A stretch of DNA of 64,000 bases from Oscillatoriophycideae cyanobacterium NC_groundwater_1537_Pr4_S-0.65um_50_18 (GCA_016208305.1 JACQYI010000071.1:124001-188000), one strand, 5' to 3'; counted from the stretch's first letter, positions 38,579-47,228 are shown. Translations and numbers: made by a program. Notes: generated by a model from the letters alone, not told the origin.

Positions 38579-39763
38579 TCAGGCGTAGCGAATCCCTGCC
38601 TTGTCAAACCGATCGAGAGCTTCTTGGAGGCGATCGCAATCGGCAATCAGGCTAACTCGCACATAGCCTTCTCCGCCTGACCCAAAGGCATTTCCGGGTG
38701 TCACCACGACGCCAGTTTGCTGAAGCACCGACAGCGCAAAATCTGTAGAGCCAATACCAGGAGGACAGGCTACCCAGAGGTACATTGTGGCTCTGGGTTT
38801 TGGCACATCCCACCCTAGCTTGGCAAGTCCGTCAATCAAAAAGTCGCGCCGGGTGCGGTAGCGATCCTGGACGGCATGCAGATAGATGTCGGGAAGATTC
38901 AGCGCTGTTTGGGCTGCTGTTTGCAGAGCCGCAAAAATGCCGTAGTCCAGGTTGGTCTTTAGCGTCCGCAAGCCCTGGATAATGTGACGATTGCCCACGA
39001 CAAAACCAACCCGCCAACCCGCCATGTTATAGGTTTTAGACATGGTGTGAAATTCTACGCCAATGTCTTTAGCACCCGGAATCTCTAGCAAACTGGTGGG
39101 CTGATAGCCATCAAACGCCAGCTCAGCGTAGGCTTGGTCATGCACCAGCATGATCTCGTGCCGACGGGCAAAGGCGACCATCTCCTCGAAAAACTCGCGG
39201 GGGGCAACAGCAGCAGTCGGATTGCTGGGATAGTTGAAGTAGAGAATTTTTGCCTGTTGCGCAATCGCATCTGGAATTGCAGCCAGATCGATCAGCCAGT
39301 CATTTTCGGGCTTGAGGATTAGCGGATAGATTTTGCCTCCTGCAATCAGAGGCCCCCGAAAATGCGCCGGATAGGAGGGGCTAGGCACCAGCACCAAATC
39401 GCCCGGATTCACATAGGCGATCGCCAAATGCGCCAATCCCTCTTTTGAACCCAGCAGCGGCAACGCTTCGCCATCTGGATCAAGCGCCACATTGTAACGG
39501 CGGTAATACCAGTCGGTGATGGCGCGCCGGAAGTCGGCTGTGCCCTCAAAGGGCGGATAGCCATGATTGGCAGGATTTTGTAGAGCGGCGATCGCTGCAT
39601 CCACGATCGGCTGCGGGGTTGCTCCATCTGGATTACCCATGCCCAGATCAATCAAATCTAGCCCTTGCTCTCTCGCTCGTGCCTTCAGCTCATCTAGACG
39701 GGCAAAGACATAGGGAGGGAGACTCCGTAGGCGATCGGCAGGGGTAATCCAGTCTAAGTTCAT
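38579..39763 (-). CDS. Class I aminotransferase (AlaC / LL-DAP aminotransferase-like)
   Basis: A 394-residue PLP-dependent aminotransferase. Motifs in order: LIDLGMGNPDG near residue 40, LLGSKEGLAHLA, NYPSNPTAAVA (the PLP/substrate Asn), VHDQAYAELAFDG, and the Schiff-base Lys243 in FHTMSKTYNMAGWR. The C-terminal Arg for the substrate carboxylate is in YVRVSLIADCDRL. The pattern fits alanine/aspartate aminotransferases of the AlaC type, also annotated as LL-diaminopimelate aminotransferase-like. The exact amino donor cannot be read from the sequence. It converges on ndhJ. Confidence 0.9.
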   Translation of the reverse strand: MNLDWITPADRLRSLPPYVFARLDELKARAREQGLDLIDLGMGNPDGATPQPIVDAAIAALQNPANHGYPPFEGTADFRRAITDWYYRRYNVALDPDGEALPLLGSKEGLAHLAIAYVNPGDLVLVPSPSYPAHFRGPLIAGGKIYPLILKPENDWLIDLAAIPDAIAQQAKILYFNYPSNPTAAVAPREFFEEMVAFARRHEIMLVHDQAYAELAFDGYQPTSLLEIPGAKDIGVEFHTMSKTYNMAGWRVGFVVGNRHIIQGLRTLKTNLDYGIFAALQTAAQTALNLPDIYLHAVQDRYRTRRDFLIDGLAKLGWDVPKPRATMYLWVACPPGIGSTDFALSVLQQTGVVVTPGNAFGSGGEGYVRVSLIADCDRLQEALDRFDKAGIRYA

Positions 39764-39839
39764 GCTGCAAAAGAAGTGAAAAAATTAAGGACGATCATCT
39801 AGCGGTTTAGCGGCCTAGATTTTGTAAGCTAACCCAGGC

Positions 39840-41018
39840 TCAGGTCTGTTCAGGCTGGAGCTGTCCTGATGGCACAGATTCCAAGGCTCCAGGGCTGCGG
39901 GTGGCAGAAGCGGTCGTTGAAACCATCGCCGCCATCAAATGCTCTGGGGTGACGGCAAAGGGCAAATGGTGAATATCAGAGCCAGGACGACAGGCAAACA
40001 TAGCCACCTGATGCAGTTCTGCTAGGGTAATCTCCCCTAACCCTAAATCATCGAGGCTTTGGGGCAAGCCCAGCTCACTATAAAACTTAAGCAACTGCTG
40101 CCGCGCCGTTTCGGCCAAGAGGCTGCTCTGCATCAGCTCTTCTAAACGGAGCTGCACCAAAATACCGTAGGCGACTTTTTCGCCATGCAGCACGCCATGA
40201 CTTTGAGGGAGCTGCGTCAAGCCATTATGGACGGCATGGGCTGCCACCGTGCGACACTGCGCCCCGCCCAAACCGCCAATCACCCCGGCTAGCAGCACCG
40301 TTGCATCGACCACTTCGCGCCAAGCCTCGCTTCCCGGAGCTTGCAGCGCCGCCGCCGATTTTTGAAACAGCAGATCCCGCAGTACTCTAGCCTGCTGTAC
40401 CGCCGCAATAATTAGCGTTTGCTCAGAATGGCCGCTGCTGACCGAAGCCTCGTACCACTTAGCTAGGGCATCGCCAATACCTGCCACCAGCGTTCGGCGG
40501 GAGGCAGTCTGCACCAAGTCATAGTCAAGAATCAGCAAGTCAGGACATTTGACCAGGCTGACATCGTACAAAAATGCGCCCTGCTCAGAATACACATTTG
40601 AGAGAGCTGTCCAAGCGGCACAGGTTGCTCCCGAAGTGGGAACCGTGACAACAGGCAGGTTGCAGCGATGCGCCACCAGTTTCGCCATATCTAAAGCTTT
40701 GCCGCCGCCTACCCCGATAATCAAGTCTGCCTGATGATGGGCTATGGCTTCTAGCAGGTCTGCTAACCCGGCCTCACTGCAATCTAACCCATAGGAGGCT
40801 TGCGCGATCGCCAACCCTTGCAATGCCGGAGCGAGAAAAGGCTGCGCCGCTACCCAAGTGCGATCGCCCCCCACAATCAAAGGCCGTTTGCCCAGACGGG
40901 CGATCGCCGCTGTGGCCTGTGCCAAAATTCCTGCGCCGCGCATCACCTGCGCTGGAGCCATAGTCAAGATAGGCAGAAGCGCAGCGGTAGACTCATTAGT
41001 CAGCAGTGCATCAGTCAT
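39840..41018 (-). CDS. Glycerol dehydrogenase (GldA)-like iron/zinc alcohol dehydrogenase
   Basis: A polyol dehydrogenase of the iron-containing alcohol dehydrogenase superfamily, GldA-like branch. NAD-binding and glycine-rich motifs (LIIGVGGGKALDMAKLVAH, VVTVPTSGATCAAWTALSN) and the metal ligands (IGDALAKWYEA Asp, AAHAVHNGLTQ His, SHGVLHGEKVAYG His) are present. The frame is open to 41069; the Met at 41018 (MTDALLTNES, 392 residues) fits the family better. The natural substrate (glycerol or another small polyol) is inferred. It follows the aminotransferase gene's start by 76 bases on the same strand and is probably transcribed first. Confidence 0.88.
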   Translation of the reverse strand: MTDALLTNESTAALLPILTMAPAQVMRGAGILAQATAAIARLGKRPLIVGGDRTWVAAQPFLAPALQGLAIAQASYGLDCSEAGLADLLEAIAHHQADLIIGVGGGKALDMAKLVAHRCNLPVVTVPTSGATCAAWTALSNVYSEQGAFLYDVSLVKCPDLLILDYDLVQTASRRTLVAGIGDALAKWYEASVSSGHSEQTLIIAAVQQARVLRDLLFQKSAAALQAPGSEAWREVVDATVLLAGVIGGLGGAQCRTVAAHAVHNGLTQLPQSHGVLHGEKVAYGILVQLRLEELMQSSLLAETARQQLLKFYSELGLPQSLDDLGLGEITLAELHQVAMFACRPGSDIHHLPFAVTPEHLMAAMVSTTASATRSPGALESVPSGQLQPEQT

Positions 41019-41131
41019 AGTCAGAGGATTTTTATCAAGATCCACAAAAGAGAAGTGAAGCGAAGTCAAGTTATCTTGACTACACTTGCTATTCTATCTA
41101 ACCCTATATTCCATCCAAGCCTGCATTTTAG

Positions 41132-41668
41132 CTAACTATCTGCCAAGGTTTTGGCAGGAGAGGGCGGCAGCTTAGCTAGATTTTCCGAGAAGATTTCAAC
41201 CTCCATCTGTTCATCTTCTCGATCGAACAGCGATCGCTTCACCTGACCCAGAACTAAAGGCTGCGTTACCCCCGGTTCTGGATGCACAACCGCTCTGGCA
41301 CGAATTGTGAGCTGTTGCCGTCCTCGACTCAGCCGACCCACCGAGAACAGATCGCTGGCCGCCTGTCGCAGCGTGGCATCTAGCTCTGTTGCGGTAATGG
41401 TTGCAGGCACCACAATCACGGCCTGATCGGCTCCTGAGTCAAACACCGTCAAAAACCGGACGGCTCCGGGAACCGCCGTGCGGGTAAAGGGCACAACGCT
41501 AAGGGCAAACAGCCCCACCGTCAACACAATGCTAAAGCCCGTGATGCCCACTAGGCGAAACCGAATGCCCCATTTAAATAGAAATCCGAGTCCGGCGATC
41601 GTGCCAAATACCAGCGTGGCGATGCCGACCCATTGAGCGTAGAGTTGAAATGCAGCGGGAGTAAGCAT
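41132..41668 (-). CDS. Ycf51 family protein
   Basis: A 178-residue membrane protein of the Ycf51 (DUF2518) family, conserved in cyanobacteria and some plastid genomes, of unknown function. The N-terminus has two hydrophobic segments (WVGIATLVFGTIAGLGFLF and LVGITGFSIVLTVGLFAL) followed by a soluble domain (AVRFLTVFDSGADQAVIVVP, TLRQAASDLFSVGRLSRGRQ). Length and domain order match the family. It lies 51 bases downstream of sufU on the same strand and may share its transcript. Confidence 0.9.
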   Translation of the reverse strand: MLTPAAFQLYAQWVGIATLVFGTIAGLGFLFKWGIRFRLVGITGFSIVLTVGLFALSVVPFTRTAVPGAVRFLTVFDSGADQAVIVVPATITATELDATLRQAASDLFSVGRLSRGRQQLTIRARAVVHPEPGVTQPLVLGQVKRSLFDREDEQMEVEIFSENLAKLPPSPAKTLADS

Positions 41669-41719
41669 AGAAGAAAATGAATGAAGGGGCTATGGGAAAG
41701 AAGAGGGCGGTATCGACCT

Positions 41720-42187
41720 CTACTCATTGCTCACTGCTGCGGGCTGAGCGGCCTCAGAGGATTCCAGAGCGGCTTTGAGGGTGTGCCAGGAGAGATTGGC
41801 GCATTTGATCCGCACAGGAAATTGGGCGACGCCCTGCATCACGTTGAGCTTACGCAACTCTTGCGGAAATTCAGCTTCGCCCCGCATCATAGACTGAAAG
41901 CGCTGCACCATTTCTAGTGCCTCAGCCGTAGTTTTGCCGCGCAGTGCATCGGCCATCAAATCGGCGGATGCCAAGGCAATGGCGCAACCCTCGCCCTCAA
42001 ATTTCACATCTTCAATTCGATCGCCCAAGGCATTTAGCTGCACCGTTAGCTCGATCGTGTCACCGCAGGAAGGATTGTGCCCCTTTTGGTAGCGATCGAT
42101 CGGGTTTGCCTTGCCGCGATTGCGGGGCTTTTTATAGCGCTCCAAAATCACCTGTTGGTAGAGATCGCGCAAGTTATCCAATGCCAT
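41720..42187 (-). CDS. sufU: Fe-S cluster assembly scaffold SufU
   Basis: A 155-residue SufU/IscU-like scaffold or zinc-dependent sulfurtransferase acting with SufS in Fe-S cluster assembly. The three conserved cysteines are Cys41 (HNPSCGDTIEL, with Asp43), Cys68 (FEGEGCAIALAS) and Cys129 (RIKCANLSWHTLKAAL). The insertion between the second and third Cys typical of SufU is present (RFQSMMRGEAEFPQELRKL). No other suf gene is adjacent; in cyanobacteria the sufBCDS operon is usually elsewhere. Confidence 0.93.
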   Translation of the reverse strand: MALDNLRDLYQQVILERYKKPRNRGKANPIDRYQKGHNPSCGDTIELTVQLNALGDRIEDVKFEGEGCAIALASADLMADALRGKTTAEALEMVQRFQSMMRGEAEFPQELRKLNVMQGVAQFPVRIKCANLSWHTLKAALESSEAAQPAAVSNE

Positions 42188-42258
42188 AATCCAATGCGAT
42201 CCGTAGATTCGCTGAGCTTCATCTCCATCCTATCAGCGAGGAGGAGATGATCGACAGG

Positions 42259-42326
42259 GCATCTGTAGGCAGACATCTCTAGGCAGGCACCTTAGACAAG
42301 CATCTGAGGCAGGCATCTGAGGCAGG
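42259..42326. repeat. Degenerate 12-14 bp tandem repeat
   Basis: About five units of the type GCATCTGAGGCAG, the last two nearly identical (42300-42311 and 42312-42324), the first three diverged (GCATCTGTAGGCA, GACATCTCTAGGCA, GGCACCTTAGACAA). It lies between sufU and the glycosyltransferase gene; a minisatellite of no known function. Confidence 0.7.
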
Positions 42327-42416
42327 TGAATGAAGACGAATCGGGAGGTTGTATCGTTAGAGTGCGACTCAAAAGGTATGAGCGATCGGCTAGTCTGTCC
42401 TGCAGCTACAGATCTT

Positions 42417-43262
42417 TCACAGGGCTTGCTCAACTTCGATCGGCTGAGACGAATCGTGAGACGAGCCGCGATAATTTGCTATCAACTCAGCGGCTTGATC
42501 AACAGCATCCGGATAAAACAGACGCGCAAACTGACGATATTTTCCGGAGGCCACCATTCCGCCCCAGCAATGCAGGAGGTGAGCATCAAGCTTGCCTGAG
42601 AGGGCAGATTCAGCATCCTTGGGGGAAATATTGTAAGTTTTTGGCAGTTTTAACACAGGCACCTGGGTTGTATATAACGCTCTGACCAACGCCAGCTGAT
42701 CATGTTTCCGAAATTTTTGCCACTCTCGGTGCCACTGCTCAAATAGCGTTTGAACGGCAAAGGTATCTCGCCAAAGCATGACGCCGCTATTGAACTGCAC
42801 GGTATTTCCGGGCACCTGCTGCAACGTATAGGTTTTCTCTTCTTGAGCAATGTGATCGCAGAGAATCACCATTGGCAGGCGATCGGCCACCATCGCCAGA
42901 TCGCTGTGAGCGAGATAGCTCCACAAATCATGGATAGGCTGAAGCGGCAGAATATCTGCATCGAGAAAAAGGGTTTCTTGATAAGGGCTAAGGGTATTTA
43001 AGCGAGTTTTAATCTGTCTAGATGAAAAAGCGTAAGTATCGGTTTCTGTCGTAAGAGATTCTGCCGTAAGAAAGTCGGGCGTAAGAAATTTGGGCGTAAT
43101 TTGATAGGTATAGAGGGGTAAAAATTTGAGTAAGGGCTGATCTGAGATAAGGGTAATGGGTATTTGGGGGTCTTGCTGACGCAACGCTATGGCGCTGATT
43201 AAGGCCGCTTCAAGATAGGCCGTATGGGTTGCGCCACAATAAACGACTCCTCGACTATTCAT
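42417..43262 (-). CDS. GT-A fold glycosyltransferase (family 8-like)
   Basis: A 281-residue soluble nucleotide-sugar transferase. The N-terminus VVYCGATHTAYLEAALISA, the DxD metal site (ETLFLDADILPLQP), FNSGVMLWRDT and the C-terminal LLHCWGG are those of a GT-A fold enzyme related to family 8 / galactosyltransferase-like proteins. The donor and acceptor are unknown. A tandem repeat lies downstream. An insert rich in Leu/Thr/Phe (YQITPKFLTPDFLTAESL) with near-repeated phrases lies around residues 53-70, encoded by short repeats such as GTAAGAAA. Confidence 0.78.
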   Translation of the reverse strand: MNSRGVVYCGATHTAYLEAALISAIALRQQDPQIPITLISDQPLLKFLPLYTYQITPKFLTPDFLTAESLTTETDTYAFSSRQIKTRLNTLSPYQETLFLDADILPLQPIHDLWSYLAHSDLAMVADRLPMVILCDHIAQEEKTYTLQQVPGNTVQFNSGVMLWRDTFAVQTLFEQWHREWQKFRKHDQLALVRALYTTQVPVLKLPKTYNISPKDAESALSGKLDAHLLHCWGGMVASGKYRQFARLFYPDAVDQAAELIANYRGSSHDSSQPIEVEQAL

Positions 43263-43494
43263 AAAAAATATCCTGAATCACTGAGGCTCATTATTTCAGA
43301 GATAGTCCCTTAGCATGAGTGATGTTCTAGACGGTGTTACCTATTAGGCTTTTATTTTGTGGGGTTTGTGCCTATGGGGTACAGATCTCTGATTTGGCGT
43401 TCAGCATGAAACCTGTTGCCCGTTATGCCTGCCTAAACCAGGGAGAGCGGCAGCTTGCTAAAATGAAGAGCAGAGATTTTTGGGGTATCGTGAA

Positions 43495-43911
43495 TTGAAA
43501 AAGAAACACACCAACGCTCTGCTACTGGCGCTGTTGAATTCTTTGGCCGATTATGATGGACAAGTTCCAGAAGCGGCTTTGAGCATATTGGATGAGTTGC
43601 AGCAGCGATCGGATACGCTGCCGCCGCTCTATGCCGATGTGTTTGGGCTGTTTCCCTCAGCGACTTGCGCAGATTTGGTGCAACATATTGATTCGCTAAC
43701 GCAAGACCAAGTGGCGATCGCTAGCTATGCGTTTCAAATTTTTCGCTCCTATGAGCAGATGCTGAAAATTGACACGACTCACATGGCTCCGGAGCAGAAA
43801 GCAGCCTGCGAGGCGCAGATGGAACGAATTCGATTTTTGGTGAATCGTGCCAAATCAGCAATGGTGGAAACCGCAGAAGATAAAGCAGAAGATAAAACCG
43901 ACGCTGTTTAG
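43495..43911 (+). CDS. Small helical protein of unknown function
   Basis: An all-helical soluble protein of about 138 residues; I do not recognise the family. The start is uncertain: no ATG is in frame at the beginning, and TTG at 43495 (MKKKHTNALLLALLNSLADY) is chosen, with TTG at 43480 as an alternative. The sequence has a regular hydrophobic heptad-like pattern (ALSILDELQQRSDTL, DQVAIASYAFQIFRSYEQML) and an acidic repetitive C-terminus (EDKAEDKTDAV). A strong terminator follows, which supports it being an expressed gene. Confidence 0.55.
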   Translation: MKKKHTNALLLALLNSLADYDGQVPEAALSILDELQQRSDTLPPLYADVFGLFPSATCADLVQHIDSLTQDQVAIASYAFQIFRSYEQMLKIDTTHMAPEQKAACEAQMERIRFLVNRAKSAMVETAEDKAEDKTDAV

Positions 43912-43986
43912 GCTAAGTTAGCCTGAGTTAGGCTGAGGTTCAAATGGTTAGAGGAACCTGCGCCCCACATCATTCCAAAAAATTCC

Positions 43987-44035
43987 AAAAAGCTGGACTT
44001 CAAAGGTGGTTTACGCCTTTAAAGTCCAGCTTTTT
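43987..44035. terminator. Strong bidirectional terminator
   Basis: A stem of about 20 bp (AAAGCTGGACTTCAAAGGTG pairing with the segment ending AAAGTCCAGCTTT) with a 5-base loop, flanked by A5 on the left and T5 on the right. It lies 76 bases after the helical-protein gene and should end its transcript. Confidence 0.9.
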
Positions 44036-44202
44036 GCAGAAATAAGGGCGATCGCTCTGTCTCCAAAATCTGTGTCGCCAAAATCTGCGCTGTAATGTTG
44101 CGCTTAATGTTTCGTTTTTTCATTTCAGCGGGTGAATTTTGAAAAATGCAGGTTAGTTTGGATGAATTCGCCTGAATTTAACTGGGAACAAAGGAATTAC
44201 AC

Positions 44203-45108
44203 ATGGTGAGGAAGTCTTTGTTGACTGCTGGTTTGAGTGCTGCGATCGCCTCTCTGTCGCTTTGCGCCATTAGCCAATCGGTCAATGCCGAAACGCCAAA
44301 TGCAGCGGCTGTACCCGTTGTACTGCCTGCTCAAGCTGCCCAGCCCATTCAAGTTGCACAGCTTTTTTATCCCCCTGCGACAGATGATCATCAGGTTTTG
44401 ATGGTGGTCGGGCATGGGCAGATCAGCCGACCTGCTGACAAAGCCTCGATTGAATTGATCGTGCTAAGCTACGATGTCTCTACGTTTGACCCCTATGCCG
44501 TTCCTGATCCGAGCGTGGCAGAAAGCTCATCCCCTGAGCAACCTCAAATTCCACCTTTGACCGAGGCGATGCTTGACCCGATCGTGGCGGCACTCGTATC
44601 GGCGGGTGTGTCTGCTAGCGACATCGAAATAACGCTGGGTACTGAGCCTAACCCCGGCTCTTATAACTATTACGGCGAAGGAAGTGCTGCCATCGCTTTT
44701 GAGATCGATCGACCCACGAGCGATCGGGTGGAAGCAATTATGACTACCGCTCAAGAGGCTACAGGCGATCGGCTTTATCTTCAGGATCGCTATATTGGCT
44801 ATGTCACCAATAGCTGCGACGACCTAGAGGCAAAAGCCTATGTTGCAGCAGTGGCTGATGCCCGTGATCGCGCTCAGATTTTGGCTACTGCGATGGAAGT
44901 CGAGCTGAGTGAAGTGCCTTCGGTGGCAGAGTCGGTGTCTCTGACTCCAGGTGTTTCCTACCCCTATCCTTCTCCCTGCGATTTGGCAGATCTGCCGCCC
45001 TCCGCAGCTTATGGCTACTCTACCCTTACTTACTACGATCCGGCGGCTCCAGTAGAGGTCACGCTTCAGCGCGACTTGTATGTTACCTATCCTGTCCGGC
45101 AACGGTAG
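44203..45108 (+). CDS. SIMPL domain (DUF541) periplasmic protein
   Basis: A 301-residue exported protein with a signal peptide (MVRKSLLTAGLSAAIASLSL..., cleavage after VNA near residue 29) and a SIMPL/DUF541 domain (VVGHGQISRPADKASIELIV to the end, including ATGDRLYLQDRYIGY and KAYVAAVADARDRAQILATAM). Members are periplasmic or outer-membrane proteins of unclear function, some linked to oxidative stress. The spacer between the signal and the domain is Ala/Pro/Val rich. A hairpin terminator follows at 45157. Confidence 0.9.
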   Translation: MVRKSLLTAGLSAAIASLSLCAISQSVNAETPNAAAVPVVLPAQAAQPIQVAQLFYPPATDDHQVLMVVGHGQISRPADKASIELIVLSYDVSTFDPYAVPDPSVAESSSPEQPQIPPLTEAMLDPIVAALVSAGVSASDIEITLGTEPNPGSYNYYGEGSAAIAFEIDRPTSDRVEAIMTTAQEATGDRLYLQDRYIGYVTNSCDDLEAKAYVAAVADARDRAQILATAMEVELSEVPSVAESVSLTPGVSYPYPSPCDLADLPPSAAYGYSTLTYYDPAAPVEVTLQRDLYVTYPVRQR

Positions 45109-45156
45109 GTGACTTGATGCTTTGAGAGTGGGGCGATCGCCCCATCCTCTCGTATG

Positions 45157-45187
45157 AATCGTTGTGCAGCTTCGCCGCACAACGATT
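45157..45187 (+). terminator. Hairpin after the SIMPL gene
   Basis: An 11-bp perfect stem (AATCGTTGTGC / GCACAACGATT) with a 9-base loop. Its shape (AATC-GTGC...GCAC-GATT) resembles the ndhJ terminator at 38524. A HIP1-centred palindrome GGGGCGATCGCCCC lies just before it (45131-45144). Confidence 0.65.
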
Positions 45188-45346
45188 TATGCCTTTAAAA
45201 AAGCAGTAGCGCGATCGGGGCAAAGCAAGGCTGAGAAAATATGCCTTAAGACAGCGACGGGGATTAAACGCAAGTGCTATTAATTTAAGATTGGAAGTCT
45301 GCCCATTAGCATAGACCTTAAACCTGATTAAAATACGGTGCTACCC

Positions 45347-45865
45347 ATGCCTCAAAATATAGAACCTACTAATAAAACAGAATATGTGAGGGGTCATGCT
45401 CAGTCATTGAGATATACCCTAAACCGAATTATGGTGATGGTCGCGCAGTTGATTCTTGCGGGACTGTTGCTGAACTTGATTATTCAAGCTTTTAGTCTAA
45501 ATGCAGAAACAGGTGTTAGAAGTTTGGCGGCAACTGTATTACCGTTGCTAATTACTGGATATATCTCTTTTTCTAACCGATCGCCCGATAAACCTAAGAA
45601 TGTTCTGAGATTGCCTCACGGCATGCTCAACACCATTCCCTTTGTGCTGTCTGCCATCTGGATCATTTTCCTGATGCTGTTCACGAGGTATACGGTACTT
45701 TACTTTAATCGGTCTGTTCCCTTAGGGGAAGTAGCGCTATCGATTACCCTCAGCCTGTTCATATTGGTAGCTGACCAAATCCCCTTTAAGTCTCTGGTGG
45801 GCTGTGCTTATGGCATCATTTCAGGATTGCTGATCTATGTCTTAATTTTTGGCTTAGCTTTCTGA
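45347..45865 (+). CDS. Multi-spanning membrane protein of unknown function
   Basis: About 172 residues with four or five hydrophobic helices (VAQLILAGLLLNLIIQAF, LAATVLPLLITGYISF, FVLSAIWIIFLMLF, ALSITLSLFILVAD, CAYGIISGLLIYVLIFGLAF). Family not recognised. The start is ATG at 45347 or the upstream GTG at 45338. Its 3' end overlaps the convergent PPOX-family gene by 12 bases, so read-through and antisense effects are possible. Confidence 0.6.
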   Translation: MPQNIEPTNKTEYVRGHAQSLRYTLNRIMVMVAQLILAGLLLNLIIQAFSLNAETGVRSLAATVLPLLITGYISFSNRSPDKPKNVLRLPHGMLNTIPFVLSAIWIIFLMLFTRYTVLYFNRSVPLGEVALSITLSLFILVADQIPFKSLVGCAYGIISGLLIYVLIFGLAF

Positions 45866-46408
45866 AGCCAGCGGGGTGGCTAATCCATCAATGCTGACGC
45901 GGTTTTTCTGCTGCTGATAGGTTTGAATCCCGGCTTCTCCTTTCTGGGCAGCCCATTGCACAAGCTCTTCTCGCTGCTGCTGATACTCAAATAACGGCAC
46001 TCCTGTTCCGCAAGAGGTTTGGACGCGATCGATCTCCGCGACAAAGATCTGCCGTGTTCCGGGCAGGCTAGAGAACAGAGGAGAGACCGTATTCCAGTCG
46101 GGAGAATTGGGGAGAATGGTGCGTCCCTGCCCAAACAGGCGCAGAATAAGCGGTTTACCCTGAAGGGCGCAAAACATGAAGGTGATGCGCCCATTTTCTT
46201 GCAGGTGGGCTGAGGTTTCGTTGCCGCTGCCCGTCAGATCTAGGTAGGCAACCTGGTGGGGCGACAGGATGCGAAAGCTGTCTAGCCCTTTGGGGGAAAG
46301 ATTAATGTGTCCGGTAGCGCTAAGTGGGGCGGTTGCGACAAAAAAGATCTGCTGGGCAGCAATAAATTTCTGAAGCTCGTCGGTGATGTGGTCAAGGACT
46401 TTAGCCAT
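45854..46408 (-). CDS. Pyridoxamine 5'-phosphate oxidase-like flavoprotein
   Basis: From the Met at 46408 the protein has 184 residues with a PPOX-type split-barrel fold: FIAAQQIFFVATAPLSATGH, NLSPKGLDSFRILSPHQVAY, DLTGSGNETSAHLQENGRITFMF, LRLFGQGR. Such proteins bind FMN, F420 or haem; which one is not clear here. The frame extends to 46513, but the extra 35 residues do not belong to the family and would overlap the divergent gene at 46407. The end overlaps the convergent membrane-protein gene by 12 bases. Confidence 0.85.
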   Translation of the reverse strand: MAKVLDHITDELQKFIAAQQIFFVATAPLSATGHINLSPKGLDSFRILSPHQVAYLDLTGSGNETSAHLQENGRITFMFCALQGKPLILRLFGQGRTILPNSPDWNTVSPLFSSLPGTRQIFVAEIDRVQTSCGTGVPLFEYQQQREELVQWAAQKGEAGIQTYQQQKNRVSIDGLATPLASES

Positions 46409-46802
46409 GCTCTTTTCAAAAACGGGTGTTAAGACAGTAAGGATTAGAACTGCTTGTGTCTCTGGAATTGTAATCTTTTTGAGTGTCAGCGCATCAGTTT
46501 TGGCGAGACCCATTAACCCTGATTCGAGACCCGTTTCTTCTGAGTCTAATCTGGATCGCGCCTTCCGGATTGCTGTTCATGCTGCTGGTGCCATAGATTT
46601 TGATACGGCTATTATTAACTACCAGAGAGCAGCAAATCTGGCTGAAGATGAGTGCGATCGCCAACATGCTGAGGCTGGTATTTAAGCGGCAACGGAGGCT
46701 AAAGCAGAGCAAAAAGCTGGAAGAACGAGTTTATTGACTCAAATTTTTGCTAGGCGCTTGGAACAACTTGCACTGCCGCTACCCTGCACAACTCAAAGGT
46801 GA
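46407..46802 (+). pseudogene. Secreted TPR-like small protein gene with an in-frame stop
   Basis: From the ATG at 46407 a signal peptide (VRIRTACVSGIVIFLSVSAS, cleavage after VLA) leads to a helical repeat segment (LDRAFRIAVHAAGAIDFDTA, INYQRAANLAEDECDRQHAE) typical of small cyanobacterial secreted proteins. TAA at 46683 ends the frame after 92 codons, yet the same frame continues without a stop for 38 codons (AATEAKAEQKAGRTSLLTQI ... LPLPC) to TGA at 46800 with fitting composition. I read this as a nonsense mutation in a gene of about 131 codons; a genuine 92-residue protein is the alternative. The ATG overlaps the start codon of the divergent PPOX gene. Confidence 0.5.
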
Positions 46803-46868
46803 TTGGGGTTTAACCCAAAGTAGCGATCGTCAATTGAGGAATAGATTTTAACGGAGGCAAAGAAATAA

Positions 46869-47228
46869 ATGTTAGCAGAGCTACGAAGGCTACATAGCCC
46901 TGATCTGCTTGATTTAGAGTTTTCAACTCCAGAAGACCCAGAGAATTTTTGTATATTAGTTCAGGCGATGATCGGCTCTAAAGATGAAGAGGGAGAAGAG
47001 TCGTTCGATTTTTTGGTGTGTACGCCTCAGTGGATCGTAAACCATATAGCCCGTAATAAAGCTCTTTTTGGAAGACACTATTTAATCATCAGTCATTATG
47101 ACTTTGAGATAATCTGGAACGCCATAGATGGAAGATGCAAATTAGCCAACAGAAGTTCATGGAGAGAGGTAGGCTCTTATCTAAATAAGTATGGACATTG
47201 GGAATTTGATGATTACGTAGATTTTTAG
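46869..47228 (+). CDS. Imm8-family immunity protein (orphan)
   Basis: A 119-residue cytosolic protein that matches the Imm8 immunity family of polymorphic toxin systems: LRRLHSPDLLDLEFSTPEDP near the N-terminus, then LVQAMIGSKDEEGEESFDFL and VCTPQWIVNHI. Such proteins neutralise a cognate secreted toxin. No toxin gene is adjacent, so this is an orphan or acts against toxins from relatives. The next gene cluster, 1.1 kb away on the other strand, is the contractile injection system, but a link is not shown. Start ATG at 46869, preceded by ACGGAGG. Confidence 0.8.
   Translation: MLAELRRLHSPDLLDLEFSTPEDPENFCILVQAMIGSKDEEGEESFDFLVCTPQWIVNHIARNKALFGRHYLIISHYDFEIIWNAIDGRCKLANRSSWREVGSYLNKYGHWEFDDYVDF

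Noticed and set aside
45241-45300. A GGGATTAAAC string that resembles the end of some CRISPR repeats
   Set aside because: It occurs once, with no spaced copies and no cas genes in the window.
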